From contig JAALGY010000054.1 of NCBI GenBank assembly GCA_032358165.1, positions 1,736,001-1,800,000 of the forward strand: a stretch of DNA of 64,000 bases, written 5' to 3'. Each line of letters begins with the position of its first letter. Within the stretch, counting starts at the first letter, position 1. Below the pieces are notes generated by a model. The model saw nothing but the letters and a program-made list of their open reading frames with translations, did not search any database and was not told the origin of the DNA. Positions 17,124-28,990 of the stretch are shown here, one piece after another. This DNA is from Diplosphaera chodatii. Its lineage: Eukaryota > Chlorophyta > Trebouxiophyceae > Prasiolales > Stichococcaceae. The translations under genes and the position numbers were made by a program.

Positions 17124-18810
17124 CTGCGGCGCAGGGCATGTACGGGCCGGCAGCGGCGTTCGACCCGATGTCGGCGTGGTACGCAACACAGTATGGCGGC
17201 CAGCAGCAGCTGGCCATGCAACAGCAGGCGCTGGCGCAGCAGCAGGCGCTCATGCAGCAGCAGCTGGCCGCGTGCCAGATGCAGCAGCAGATGCTGTGCT
17301 CCGGGCTGCAGGCGCCGCCCGGCCTGCCGCTCACGGCGCACCAGCAGCACCAGCAGCACATGTCCGTGCTGTACGGCCAGGGGCAGCTGCCCGGCGCGGG
17401 TGCCCTGCCGGCTGCCGATGTGGCGGAGGCCGCCGCTGCAGGGCAGGCGCACGCTGCCGGCGGCGGCCGGGGCCCTGAGCCCGCCAAGTGGTGGCAGGCC
17501 GCGCAGGCCGGCTTCGCCGCCGCGCCGCTGCCCGCCGGCGTCAGCAGCGCCAACGCCTTCTACTCGAGCCAGGAGGCACACGCCGCTGAGCAGCCCCCGG
17601 TGCCTGCGCTGCAGCAGCCCAAGCCGGTGCACGCCAGGTCGGTGCCAGCCCCTCAGCCGGGCAGATGGCAGTTGTGATGCTCGTGCTGCTCTTCACTAAA
17701 GCCATGCAAACCCCACAGATGGCTCTGGTCAAGCAAGCTCCTCTTGATACCTTGCACCTGGCATCGGCTGCCTGCAGGCTGTTGTTGCTTGAGTATCACA
17801 CAACCTCTTGCTCTACACCCTTGACAGTCGCCTCTGTACATATGCGTCGCACAACATCATTGCAAGACTGTCAAGTTGCTGTCCGCAGGCCGGTGCGCGC
17901 CGCTGCGGGTGGGGGCAAGCGCGCCCCGCCGACACCCATCGCGGTGCCCCCCAAGAAGCGCTCCCGCTCGACTTCGACCCCCTCCTCCCGCGAGGTGACC
18001 CTGCTGCCCGCGCTGATCACTGCTCACATACGGCCTGTCCAGCTGCACAGCAATAATGGCATCCCCCAGCAAGGCGTACACGCATCGCACGCTGCTTCGT
18101 CCGCTGGTCTGCCATGCTGCATACTTTGTGCTCAAGGCTGACATTGCAAACACTGCAGACGGAAGTGTGCAAACACTGCAGACGGAAGTGTGCATGCAGC
18201 TGTTGAGCGTCCTGTTGACGCTGGTGTTGGCTGTCCGCAGGAGCACATCGGGCAGAACAGCGAACCTGACCGCAATGGGAACAGCGTGTCTCCCAGGGGG
18301 GTGACCATTGCCGTGCCTCGGGCCTCTGCCACAACCACCAAGAGCAAGGTGAGCATGCGTCAAGGTCGACACAATGATCAAAAATCGTGCATCAGATGTA
18401 CAGTGCAATCAGAGCATATGCACAGGTGCATGCGGTGACACCGGTAATCATGGGAAGTACGCTTGCACCTGATGTTGTTTCACATCAAATGCAGAGGCAG
18501 CATGGACTGAAGCGCGGCGTGGCCACAGGCCGCAAGCGTGCTGCCGAGTCTATCAGCTCGGGCTGCTCTAAGGCCGGCATCGATGGGTACGCACCTGATC
18601 CTGCCCTGATCCCTTCTGCACCCCCTGCTGAGCATCCTGTTCGGCGCGCCCAGTTCATGCTCTTGCAACCAGCCTTGATTCCACCTGTGGCCATGGCTGA
18701 CGATTGGGCTTGTGTGTTGCAGGGTTGCCGACGATCCCGAGTCTGCTGCGCCACCTGCGGCACTGGAGTCTGCTGCCGGCATCCTGCTATCATTCTCGGG
18801 CTGCGGCTGA
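15049..18810 (+). CDS. Gln-rich nuclear protein with weak ELF3/EEC-like motif, ~741 aa
   Basis: Exons: 15049-15108 (tentative first exon), 15480-15767, 15948-16499, 16706-17637, 17889-17994, 18241-18348, 18495-18586, 18723-18810; phases close to a TGA at 18808. The conserved-looking core is LTRKRSAAQRSMQSLDDLLW, then TFTRGLERIANQMPTPARNP, then QIFALHAAMRRQRQLVAA. The last resembles, from memory, the QVFELHRLIKVQ motif of the plant evening-complex scaffold ELF3 and EEC proteins, but the match is short. After it comes a ~250-residue Gln-rich, prion-like stretch including ten consecutive Gln near 17092-17121. A basic PPKKRSRS signal and KRGVATGRKRAA suggest nuclear location. The C-terminus is ESAAGILLSFSGCG. 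The gene's existence is well supported from 15480 onward; its identity is not. Other nuclear Q-rich regulators are equally possible. Confidence 0.65.
17092..17121 (+). repeat. CAG microsatellite encoding polyglutamine
   Basis: About ten consecutive CAG codons lie within the Gln-rich exon of the preceding gene. Confidence 0.85.
18145..18192 (+). repeat. 23-bp direct repeat in an intron
   Basis: The unit gcaaacactgcagacggaag plus tgt occurs twice in tandem in the intron preceding exon 18241-18348. Confidence 0.7.
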
Positions 18811-19424
18811 GGCAGACAGGCTGACCCGCAGCACAAGGCCTCCGTCCCATATATGCAAGTTTGTGATGATATGTGTCGGCGCGCTTTCGGATGGTGCCAC
18901 GGTGTGCATCTGGACCTTATCTCGGGGCATGGGCGGCACTCATATTCAGAGTCAGCGCTGCTCTGGCCGCGAGGCAAGGTATTCGGTTTGAGGGAGGGGA
19001 TCATCGGGGGGTCGACAGCGGCGCTGGCCCACATGAGGGACCATGTGAGAGTTTGGTGACCAGCTGCACCTCGTATCAATTAGCAGCGGCGCTTGGCCTG
19101 CCAATGCGCGCTTTGTCTCGTTTGTTGCTGGCTCCCAAGCTTGCAGTAGCCACAACTTGATGTATCAAACAGAATTTGATTGCTGTCTTGGTGGGCTGGA
19201 GGCAATGACTTTGTGGTGTGAATTTGATTGCAATTTGTGTGGCGTCTGCCGGGTCGCCCCAGCGCGTCAAGACTTCTTTCATTGCCTTTCAATTGCTATT
19301 ATCCCTTGCTAAGTGTAATTTCAGCACTCGGTATGAACCAATACATGCCACACATGTAGCATTCTGCTGCTGGTGAATGGGTCTTGCCTCTACCATACCG
19401 CTGCCTGAGCCGGGAGAACGCTGA
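18811..19424. other. Convergent intergenic region
   Basis: This lies between the stops of the Q-rich gene (+) and the subtilase (-). A plus-strand TGTAA at 19314-19318 could end the Q-rich gene's transcript with a 500-base 3' UTR. No coding sequence is recognised. Confidence 0.4.
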
Positions 19425-22400
19425 CTACAAACCAAAAGCTGCCACTGCTGCGGCCGCCAACGACATGAGTGCCGCAGCTGCGTGCACGCCATGGATCCCG
19501 TGCCTGTGCGCCGCGTCCTGGCTGGAGTTGCGCGGCGGCGGCGGCTGCAGGGGGGGCGGCAGCGCCGGCGGCTGCGGGGCAAAGGCCCCGGAGCCAACCA
19601 GCACCCTGTACTCGCTGGTGCTGCCGGCGTTGCCCGCCTCATCTATGGCGTACAGCGCAAAGGTGTACACCCCATCCGCCAGCGTGACCACCAGCGGCGA
19701 GGTGATGACCTGGAACTCCGTCGATGCTCCCGCCGCCGCCGCCGTCGACTGATCGCCGCCTGGCGACGTCGCATTGCCAGCATGCTGAGCCCTGGCTCCG
19801 GCGGCGGCGATGGCAAAGGGCAACGCCAGCCTGCTGATGGCTGCGCCTGCTGTGGGTGCTGACCCGGCTGGCCCGCCCACTGTGGCTGTGGCCGGATCCA
19901 CTGTCGTTGAGTTCCCACCATCAGTTGCGGACTCCTGCCGGGCTGCCAGGTTGGTGTATCTGCTGCTGGCTGAAGGGTGCGTCACCTGCAGCTGCTGGGT
20001 GGCATGGCTGCGTGTGAGGCTGGTGCTGGTGAGGGGCGCCAGGCGGCCCATGACCCTGCAGGGCGATGTCACCTTCGCCTTTGCAGCTGCATTGCCCATT
20101 GACACGCAATCGAGCATATGGCACACCGGAAGAACAGGCTGTGTTTCCCCTGCTGCAACGCCCATGACCCACATGCTGGTGCCGGAGCCGTCTGCGCCGT
20201 CGTCGGTGGAGAAGGCGATGCTGAAGGTGTGCGACAGCAGCGTGATCTGCTGGTCGCCTGCGGGGCCCGTGAGGATCGCCGGCGTCTGCGAGTCCCTGCG
20301 CCCAAGCAACATGGCCCGTCACACGCCTTGGCTTAGCGTGGAGTGCGCAACGAGGCTGACAACCCATTGTTGCGGCCGACTGTAGGTGCGTCACATCCAC
20401 AAGCATCTCAGATGGAGGGGCACAACTGGGCGGCTGCCAATCAGTTGCTCAGCATCCAACTGCACATTGCGGATTGTGCGCACGCTGGGGTGAAGGTGAG
20501 CTGGGTGGTGGGCGCGGTGGTGTCCACCGTGAAGTCCACCGCCGCGGGCTGCCCGGCGACGCCGGCGCTGCTGGTGCCAAACACGCTGAAGGTGTACCTG
20601 CCGTCCGCCAGATCCGGGTACGACCTGCATGCACACAGAGTCAGCGTGGTGCAGGTGGTATACGAATGTCATGCAGCCCTGTCAGGATGGGCCACGCCCT
20701 GCCGCCAAAGAAGCTGGACACATGCTCATTTCCTGTGCCATAGTTGCAGCATTACTTGAATATGCCACCAACTGTGGCCTTGCCATGCTCATGATGCCGC
20801 ATGTTGGGGCAGGGGTGAGTACAGCAACCCACCGCGGGCTGACGCAGGTGGAGTAGTTGCCGGCCGCCCCGCTGCGCACGAGGCTGCAGGCGAAGGTGAC
20901 GTCGCCGCTGGACACCCACGCGAAGCGCGCCGTCTTCAGCGTGGTGACCGCCGAGGACGTGGCCACCGGGGCGGCCACGATGGACGTCCTGGGCGCCACG
21001 GCGCCGACTATGAACTGCACGGACGACTGATAGCCGGCGTACGTGCCGGCCGTCCGAGCCGAGAAGGTGTACACGCCATCATCCAGCCCTGAAATGGTCT
21101 GCATGTGCAGACATCGTTGTCACCATGGTCTGCTGACATTGTCTGCATATGATCTCTTATGTGATTTTAGCTGATGCAGTGTATCTGTGAGCATGTGACA
21201 AGCCCCAAGCGACCTGAGGGCTGGTGCAAGACGTGTAGTTGGAGGTGGCGTCCACATTGGAGTCTGTTGCATCCGACTCCTGCTGCACGCGGCACTGCAG
21301 CGCCGGGGCAGCGGCGCCTGCTGTGGTGACGAAGGAGGCGAAGCTGATCTGGCCGGCCGTGGCGTTCACTCCCTGCGAGACACCAGGAACAGCAGGGTGA
21401 CAGACAAGCTCACATGTTGCAACCTCGGCACAAACTGATGACCTGTGTCATGCTGATGACTGTTGTGTCGTGTCAAGACAACAAGCGTTGTGACGGTGTA
21501 CCGTGATCTGGGCGTAGCTGCCAGAGGGTGCGATGACGGTCCAGGAGCGCGTGACAGGCGTGCCGTTGGTGTTGCCGGCGCCATCCTGCGCCTGCACCGA
21601 CAGCGTGTAGCCGCCGTCCGGCAGCGACGACAATGCCTGTATAATATCATGCACCATCAGCCATGTATCGTATTCGAGTTGTGCAATTGTCAGGTTGGCA
21701 GCTGTCCCTGAAGGACTTGATGCAAAATGCAAGTCATCAGCTTCAGCAGTTGTGGGCTGCATCGTTCTGGTGGTGACTGACTGACTGGTCAACTCACCAC
21801 AGGGCTGGTGCACGGCTGATACTGGCCCAGGAGCGTTGGTGGGTCAGTCGGCACCAATGGCACACTGGTTGTGACATTACTCGACGATGTCCTGCACTCG
21901 ATCACAGTCAGTGTCCACGGACATGTTGACCAAATGTGTGCTAAGCATGGACGAATGAAAACTCCGGAGATGGTGATTTCACATAGGATGCTGACCTGTC
22001 CAGCTTGCACCGGAAGGATATTGCCGAGGCATCAGCGCCAGTGAACACGGCGGCTGCGCGCCGGAGGCTGGCCGTGAAGCTTGTGATGCTGATACGCGGC
22101 ACCGCTGTGTCGACTGTGAACAGCTGCGACGTCTGCAGCGCAAAGCCTGCAGGCATGGCTCTGGGTGTCATGTCGAGGGGTCTAGAGTGCTGCACGAAGC
22201 CGGCAGCCCCTCGTGTGACCCCAGACAGGTCCAGAGGCAGTCTGTCCCTGCCGCTGATCTGAAAGACTTGGTTCCTGCGGACCTACTATGCTGAGCGCTG
22301 GACACCTACCTGTGGCGCGCACACTGAAAACATAGGAGGCATCCGGCAGGGTGCTGTAGGAGCGGGGTGAGGTGCAGGTGGCCCAGTTCTGCAGCGGTGC

Positions 22401-25400
22401 CGGCGACGTGGCTCCCGCCACAGTTGCCAGCCGGCACTGAACACCAGTGGGCGTCGCTGCGGATGGAACCACACTATGTACAGTTTATATCTGGGCTGAG
22501 CTCAGCTGAAGGAAGTTCATGGTTAATAGGATGTATCGACCACTGGCACCACCCTTGCCATGGGCACAGCCGCAGATCAGATCACAAGCTTTGGATGGAT
22601 GCGCCTGCAAGCAAGCAACATATCTGTGCGCACCACCGTTCGCAACGAAGCCAAAGGAGCCGGAGTTGTCGTTGATGATGCCAGACGGACCGGTCACGTT
22701 GAACGTTGGCTGGTTGCACAGCTGCACAGACAACGAGCAAGACTGGCCACCCATGAGCAGCATGCGTGTTGTGCACCAATCACGATGGCTGCGGAGCTGA
22801 GGGGCTGCCAGTCTGCAGCCACCAAGCGTGCGCAGCTGTGAACAAGACCAAGTCACAAAACACTGCACCGTTGAGGCGGCGTGGTCCCAGCCGGGGTTGT
22901 ACGCGGTGGCCAGCTGCCCGTCGAACTGCCCCTGCACCGCCAGCGAGTACGTCTGCCCCAGCGGCAGCGTGACCGCCGCCACGGTGACGACCACGATGCC
23001 GGGGTCCAGGTCGTCGATGGTCACCTGCGCAGATCACGACGGGCACTGCCACGGAAGCATCCATTCTGCTGTGACTACAGAGAGCAGCGCCACGACTCCG
23101 CTCTGACGGTGACCCTGCAGGAGCAAATAAATCGTGGCCCATTTCGTTCTTCAAGGACTGAGATGAGCTTGTGAGAACAGCAGGCTCATGCCACAGTGGA
23201 AATGAAGGAACACTCACCCGCTCAACGTTGTTCAGTCTGTCTGGCTGGCCGTTGCCGTACAGGGTGTAGCCGGCCAGGCCGCTGGCTTGCACCGTCAGGT
23301 CCAGGTCGTTCACAAGGCACGTCGTGGCGGATGGGCTGCGCAGCGCCAGAAGCGAGCTAAATCAATGCTTGGAGGCTGTTCGTGGCACCGTGGCCTGCCA
23401 TGGCTGGTATCAGCAGGGCTCAGGGTGGCCAGCCGCTTCCTGGGTATACCTGCAGGGGAAGTCGGCCCAGGCGAGGGTGATGGCAATGGCGCCGCCGGTG
23501 GCGCGCACGCAGTACTTGTGCGTCTCGCCCGGCGTCAGCATGGGTGCCTGGTCCACGACCTGCACAGGCAACGAATGCTACATAGGATCTTTACATCGAG
23601 CCTTGCAAGCATGTCGCTTCCCACTTGCAAAGTCCTCAACCGTGTGGTGCAACGCACAGCGACCGTGTAGTCACTACGCCATGCATCGACAGCCATTTTG
23701 GACATAAGTATCACCTGCATGTTTGGGCCGCCAGGCACCGAGTCGAGCGGCAAGGCATTTGTGAGCAGCAGCCTGCCAAACCCCTGCAACAGCAGAGACG
23801 CATCTGCGCACCCAGCTGACAAGCCTGGGTCCACATCACATACAAATGCCGCAGGGCCATCAACATCACACGCGCAACCCCAGTGCCGACCTGCCGGACT
23901 GACGGCGCTGGTTCCAGCGGCACGCCATCATACAGTGTGTTGCTGCTGGGCGTCACACCCTGCATGGATGCTGCGCCGCCTACATAGCCACGCAATGCAC
24001 AAGCACCTTCAGACCTGTGCAGGAGCAGTGTGACGGGCGAATCACATGAAGCTGTGCATTGGTGCCCTTCTCTTTGATCAACCTGAGCATTGGCACTCCT
24101 GAGGCGCACCGAGCATGACAGCCTTCACCAGGGGCGCTGACGGGTTGAAGCCAAACTGGCTCACTGGGCTGCCGTTGGGGTACCACCCATCATCAAAGTA
24201 CTGCCGCACCAACACCGCTGCGCCGGCCACGATGGGCGTCGCCATGGACGTCCCCATGTCGAGGCCCACCTCACAGCTGTTCTGCCCGACATTGCCGCTG
24301 CTGCCCCTGCGGGCAGCCGCACGGACACTCACATGCGGGAATCAAGAGCACTGACCACACATGTGGCACGCAGCGGATCACCCCATGCAGGCGGTCAAAC
24401 ATCTGGCAAGCACAGACGCGCTACACGTGTGCGAAGCAATGATGAGAGCTGGACGCCACGCACGGGTGTGCAGATATGGTGGTGCCCGGCGCGACGATGT
24501 CGGGCTTGATGCGGCCATCCGGCGTCGGCCCTATGCTGGTGAAGTAGGCCAGGCTCTCGAAGCGCTCGCGGGGTAGGGTGTCACTTGCAATCCTCACCTT
24601 CAGCACCTGCAACAGGAAGACTGCACGGATCCGGGGTCTGCCAGGCAGCTGCAGAGTCAATCAGAACCTCAAGACCAATCTGCAACCTGCTTGCAATACT
24701 CCGTGGCACACAAGCACACCTGCCCGCTGGTGAGCGCTGCAAACATCGGCCTGGCAGAGTTGCGCGGCAGAGACGCCGATGGGACGCTGATCGTTGGCGG
24801 GTCGAAGCCGGGTGTCGGGTCATCTGGGTTCATGCGCATGAAGCCCGTGTTCTCGGTGTTGCTGATGAACACAGCCACCGCATTTGCAGCCTGTGCATTG
24901 ACCACCTGCGCAGGCACACGACCCAGCATCCTACCCCATGGTGGTGAACGAGCCAAGCATGGGCAGCTACTGGGTATGCAGTGCATGGTCTTGGCCCGAG
25001 CCTTCAGCTCATTCAGCTGTACAGTCGTGCAAAGCCTGACCTTTGCCTGGAAGGAGCAGTTGCCGCGCTCCATGATGACCGCCTTGCCGGCGAAGGCCGT
25101 GGGTCGGTTGAACGGCGTGCAGCCGTCCGCTGGGTCAGCCCTGACCAGTGTCAACGGCGCCGAGGCGGTGGAGCTGACGAGAGCAGCCATTGATGGCCCA
25201 AAGCTGGCTTGCATCACCGTGTAGGACTGCCCATCGGCACCACCACCCTGTATGCAACCGAGTGGCGGCTGTAGCACGGGCCTGATGACACCGGAAGGCA
25301 GGGCTGCCAGCATAGTTGTTGTTCATGTGACGCTATGGGGTGCTGCGGGCATGCTGTGATCAGAGGCACAGTCATGCGCGCCTTGAGACCGCCGACAATG

Positions 25401-28388
25401 GTGGCTGCGTAGATCACACTGTTGAGGTTGAGCGCCGGTTGGTAGACCGGGAAAGAGCTGCTGTCTTTGTACAACGATGTGAGCGTGGCACCTGCAGCAC
25501 ACGGGTCGTTGAGACTTCTGCAGTACCCAGCACCTCACCGTGCAAATGCAGTTGAACGGAAGCGCACCCACAGACATGCAGTTCTTGGCAGTGGAAGGCG
25601 AAGCAATGGTGCCGTCAACAAGGCGAGCGCCATAGTTGCCAGCCGCAAAGACAGGCAAAAAGTCCTGCGCACAGCAAGCAAGGGAGTATATCATATCCTT
25701 CACTGCTGCTCGGTGCCATGGTCATAATGGGCTGCAATGGGCTCATGTGAATACTATGCACCTGGAACAGCCAGGCAAACATGTCAGTGTTCTGCGAGTT
25801 GATGTCATACGCCGAGGCAGTGGTGGTCCATGATTCTGAGCTGACCCTCGCCCCGCTACATGAGAAGGTGACGATGTTGGAGGAATGCCGCTAACAGTCC
25901 CAATGTACATGAAGAGTGGTGTGCCTGCTCTTGCATGTGCATGCCAGCAGCTGCATCTCACGTGACATATGGCCACGGCCAGTAGCCCGTCGTCAGGTTG
26001 TATGGCACGCCAGCAAGGGAGCCGCTGTTGCCCGAACCAATGTCTGTGAACGCAATCCTGGCGAGGGGCGCCATGCCGACCCACCATGAGAGCACGCCTG
26101 CAAGCCAGCAACAACATCCTTGCCATCAGGTGGGCAGGCGCCGACAGTGTATGCAATGGATCATGTGCAGACTCGAGCTAGACGGCAGAGCTGAAAGATG
26201 ACGAGGCGTTGATATCGTGTCCAGCTCTTACCGTTGTTGAACGAGCCAACAGCGCTGCCAGCGCAGTGGGTGCCGTGGCCGTCACCATCAACGGTGTCCA
26301 TCAGCGCACGGTACATGGCCACCTTGCGGTGCACCGTGCTGTTGTATAGCTTATGACCTGCATCCCCAAGGTCGCCTCACCGGCTCAGGTCAGAATGCTA
26401 TCGAGCTGCAGCCCCTCGGACAAATGGTCCGTGTGTGCTCCGAGTGACAAGGGGTTGCGGGCGCATCCCATGGAAGCTGAGGGTGCAGGCGCACACCCAC
26501 CGGCAGCAGCAGACTGGCCATCACAACGTCAAACTACCTGTGGAATCATTTGGCCAGATGCCCGTGCTGATGGGCGGGATGCTGGAGTCACGGAAGAAGC
26601 AGCTGTCCAGGTCCATGCCAGTGTCACCCATCGCCAGTATCTGGCCCGAGCCCTGTGGAGATGAGCACCACCGTGGCCGACTGCTGCTCATATGCTGTGT
26701 ACATGTACATACATGACAGACAATTTTGTTGAGCCTGTGCTATGCCTGCAGCAGGCTGCTCACATCGGAACTGCCAGAGCGTGCAGGCCGCGCAAACTGT
26801 ACGAGTGAGAGCGTCGTGCTCACCCTGAGGCCGGCGTCCCACAGTGGGTGCTTTGCCTCGTCGTTGTACGGGAAGGAGGCATTGTACAGGTTGCCCACAT
26901 CGTAGGTGCTCTCCGCGGCGCCGCACTGCGAGACAGCGGTGCCGTAGTAGTTGGCGGCCCGCGGCGAGGAGTGCAGCGACACCCAGTGCACCCCGGGCTG
27001 CGCCGCCAGCAGCGCCGCCACCGCCGCCACCTGCTCCAGGGCCGCCTTCACCACCAGGCGCCCCTCGCTGACGCTGCGCAGCGAGCATGCATGCGCGCCA
27101 GTCCCGCACACAGCCGCGAGCCCAGACTGCACGCAGGGAGGATTGGCGTCTGTGAATACCACTGGTCATCAGCATATGCTAGATCCCCAGCAGGTATACA
27201 ACACTGTTGACACCCATGCACTACTCGACATGATGAACAGGACTTGATGAACTGTCCCGTGCACCTCGATGCTGCGGATGGTGCGCGCTGCAGCCGCTGT
27301 GTCATCACCCACAGCTGCGGTTCCGCCGTCGTGAGACACGACCTGGAGTACGCGGGCCTGCGCCTCGCGCTTGCTCTCTGGCGACAGCGCCGCAGCAAGG
27401 GGTATGATGTGGTGCACCAGCATCACATCCAGTGACACCAGCAGCACACCGCTCCCGGCCAGGTCTGCGGCCTGATCGGTGTCCACTGTGTGCCAAGGCT
27501 CGTGCCGTAGCTGCACTGCGGGCGACTGCTGGTGCATGTCCGACAGGCCCTGTACCAGCTGCAGCGTGCCTGCCACCCGCTGCACACCCTGCTGCTGCAC
27601 CGCCTGCAGCAGGGCTGCCAGCTCGGGCGACTGCCGCTGCTCGGGCTGATACTCGCCCACCCATGCCACACCTGCATATAATCATGGGCGTTGACGCATA
27701 CGACAGTATCAAGCTCGGTCCGATTGAGGCACCGCTGCAGCACCTGGCAGCTGGCCCACAGCTCTTGCTGATGATACGGGCAGCAGTGCCAGCACCGCAT
27801 CGTCCGGCAGATAGCTGATGGCTCGTCCGCCGAGGTTAGATACTTGCTTGTCAAACTGAGCGTTCGATGCTGGTGAGCAACGCTGGTGGAATGCGATGAT
27901 GAACTGCAAGGCAGGCAGGTGGGAAAGTTTGCTGCACAGGTGATCTGCAATGCTGAGACGTACACACAGATGGGCCTTTCGCGAGCTTCCTGAAGGACTG
28001 AATCACGGTGAAAGACGGACTTGAACGACAGTCTTGTCGACTTTGCATCAGCTGCACCTGCTGCACGTCTGCTGAGTCCGTCCCGGAGGCCTGCTCCGAT
28101 ACCTGGGTAAGCCTGCGATGCAACCTGCGCAAACAAGCACACAACGTCACAAGATCTCAAATGGCGCTGTCGACGGCAGTGTGTGCTTCTGCAACATGCT
28201 TTGCCACCGTGATGATGGCCAGCAGTATCGACGCACCTTGCTGCGGCTGTGCTGCACGGATCTATGTGCCCGCTGCGCAAGTGCACCAGCCGTCTGCCTC
28301 CATTGCATCTGATGCTTTCTTTTGCAACCGCAATGTCCACGGTGCATAGGGCGACCGCAACAATCAGCAGATGGCGCAACATCATCAT
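19425..28388 (-). CDS. Secreted subtilisin-like serine protease (S8) with PA insert, Ig-like repeats and GPI-like tail
   Basis: The first exon (28237-28388) begins MMMLRHLLIVAVALCTVDIAVA, a signal peptide. Propeptide exons follow (about 28124 down to 27963, 27744-27903, 27671 downwards; includes GGRAISYLPDDAVLALLP and VAWVGEYQPE). The catalytic triad is complete: Asp at 26623-26625 in GDTGMDLD, His at 26275-26277 in DGHGTHCAG, Ser at 24246-24248 in GTSMATPIVAG. The oxyanion Asn lies in PVFAAGNYG near 25640. A protease-associated (PA) domain (AGKAVIMERGNCSFQAKV, about 24730-25310) is inserted before the Ser. After the protease come a sandwich domain (NDLDLTVQASGLAGYTLYG) and at least five Ig-like repeats of the form F.C....Y..C.SP...L.DG.YTFSV.A.D.AGN (about 19600-22470). 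The end is Pro-rich, then a hydrophobic AALMSLAAAAVAAFGL, like a GPI signal. It is probably an extracellular or cell-wall protease. Many exon edges were not fixed. Confidence 0.85.
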
Positions 28389-28990
28389 TGCTTACTACTA
28401 CTGGTAGTCACGCCACGGACGCCACACCGCATGCCGTCCGGTGGGTGCAACGAGATACAAGTACATCATTGTCAGGATGCAGCACGTTGTTTCCGCAATC
28501 GCCCTGACCAGGGGGTCATCCCGACAAGCCGCGCGCAACACAACGAGGCTTCTCAGATCGTCCCCCTTGTGACATTACGTAACCCGCCCAGCTTGCACGG
28601 TGCTGCACCCTGCCTGCCTGCCAATTGCACATCATTAGCGTGCTTGTCCCACAGGCAACGGTCTATTGTGCGTGGCAGTGCGCTTTGCAACGGTCTATTG
28701 TGCGTGGCAAGTGCGTTTTGGCTGTGTCAATTTGCATGGCGCAGTGACATCAACTAAGCAAGACTTACTTTGCATCGCCAAAGCCACAGTCTTCGCCACC
28801 GGTCCTGCACACATCAGCGCTTCGAGAAGCATCGCCGCTGGTGCACTTCCTCTGTGCCGTTCTGCACCAGGTCATATCCAGCCGGGCGGTCCACAGCTGG
28901 GCAGGCAGTGCTCACGCCCTGCTTCCGTTCAGCACATTGGCGACATCAGGCCCGCAATCCGCTCAGCTATCAACGTAGAAGGGTGGTGTC
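28389..28990. promoter_or_regulatory. Divergent intergenic region, subtilase (-) / KIN17 (+)
   Basis: The 602 bases between the two start codons must hold both promoters. The only structure seen is a 23-base perfect direct repeat with a 32-base period at 28655-28709. No TATA box or other known element was recognised. Confidence 0.45.
28655..28709. repeat. 23-bp direct repeat in the divergent promoter
   Basis: gcaacggtctattgtgcgtg plus gca occurs at 28655-28677 and 28687-28709, with similar flanking bases after each copy. Confidence 0.85.

Noticed and set aside
15896..17677. A single 593-codon plus-strand frame across 15896-17677
   Set aside because: Its first part is out of frame with the better-supported exon 15948-16499 and reads through a GT-AG intron; only the part after 16706 is real.
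22485..24200. Plus-strand frames of 90-130 codons within the subtilase region
   Set aside because: They overlap minus-strand exons with clear protease and Ig-like motifs and show no similarity of their own.
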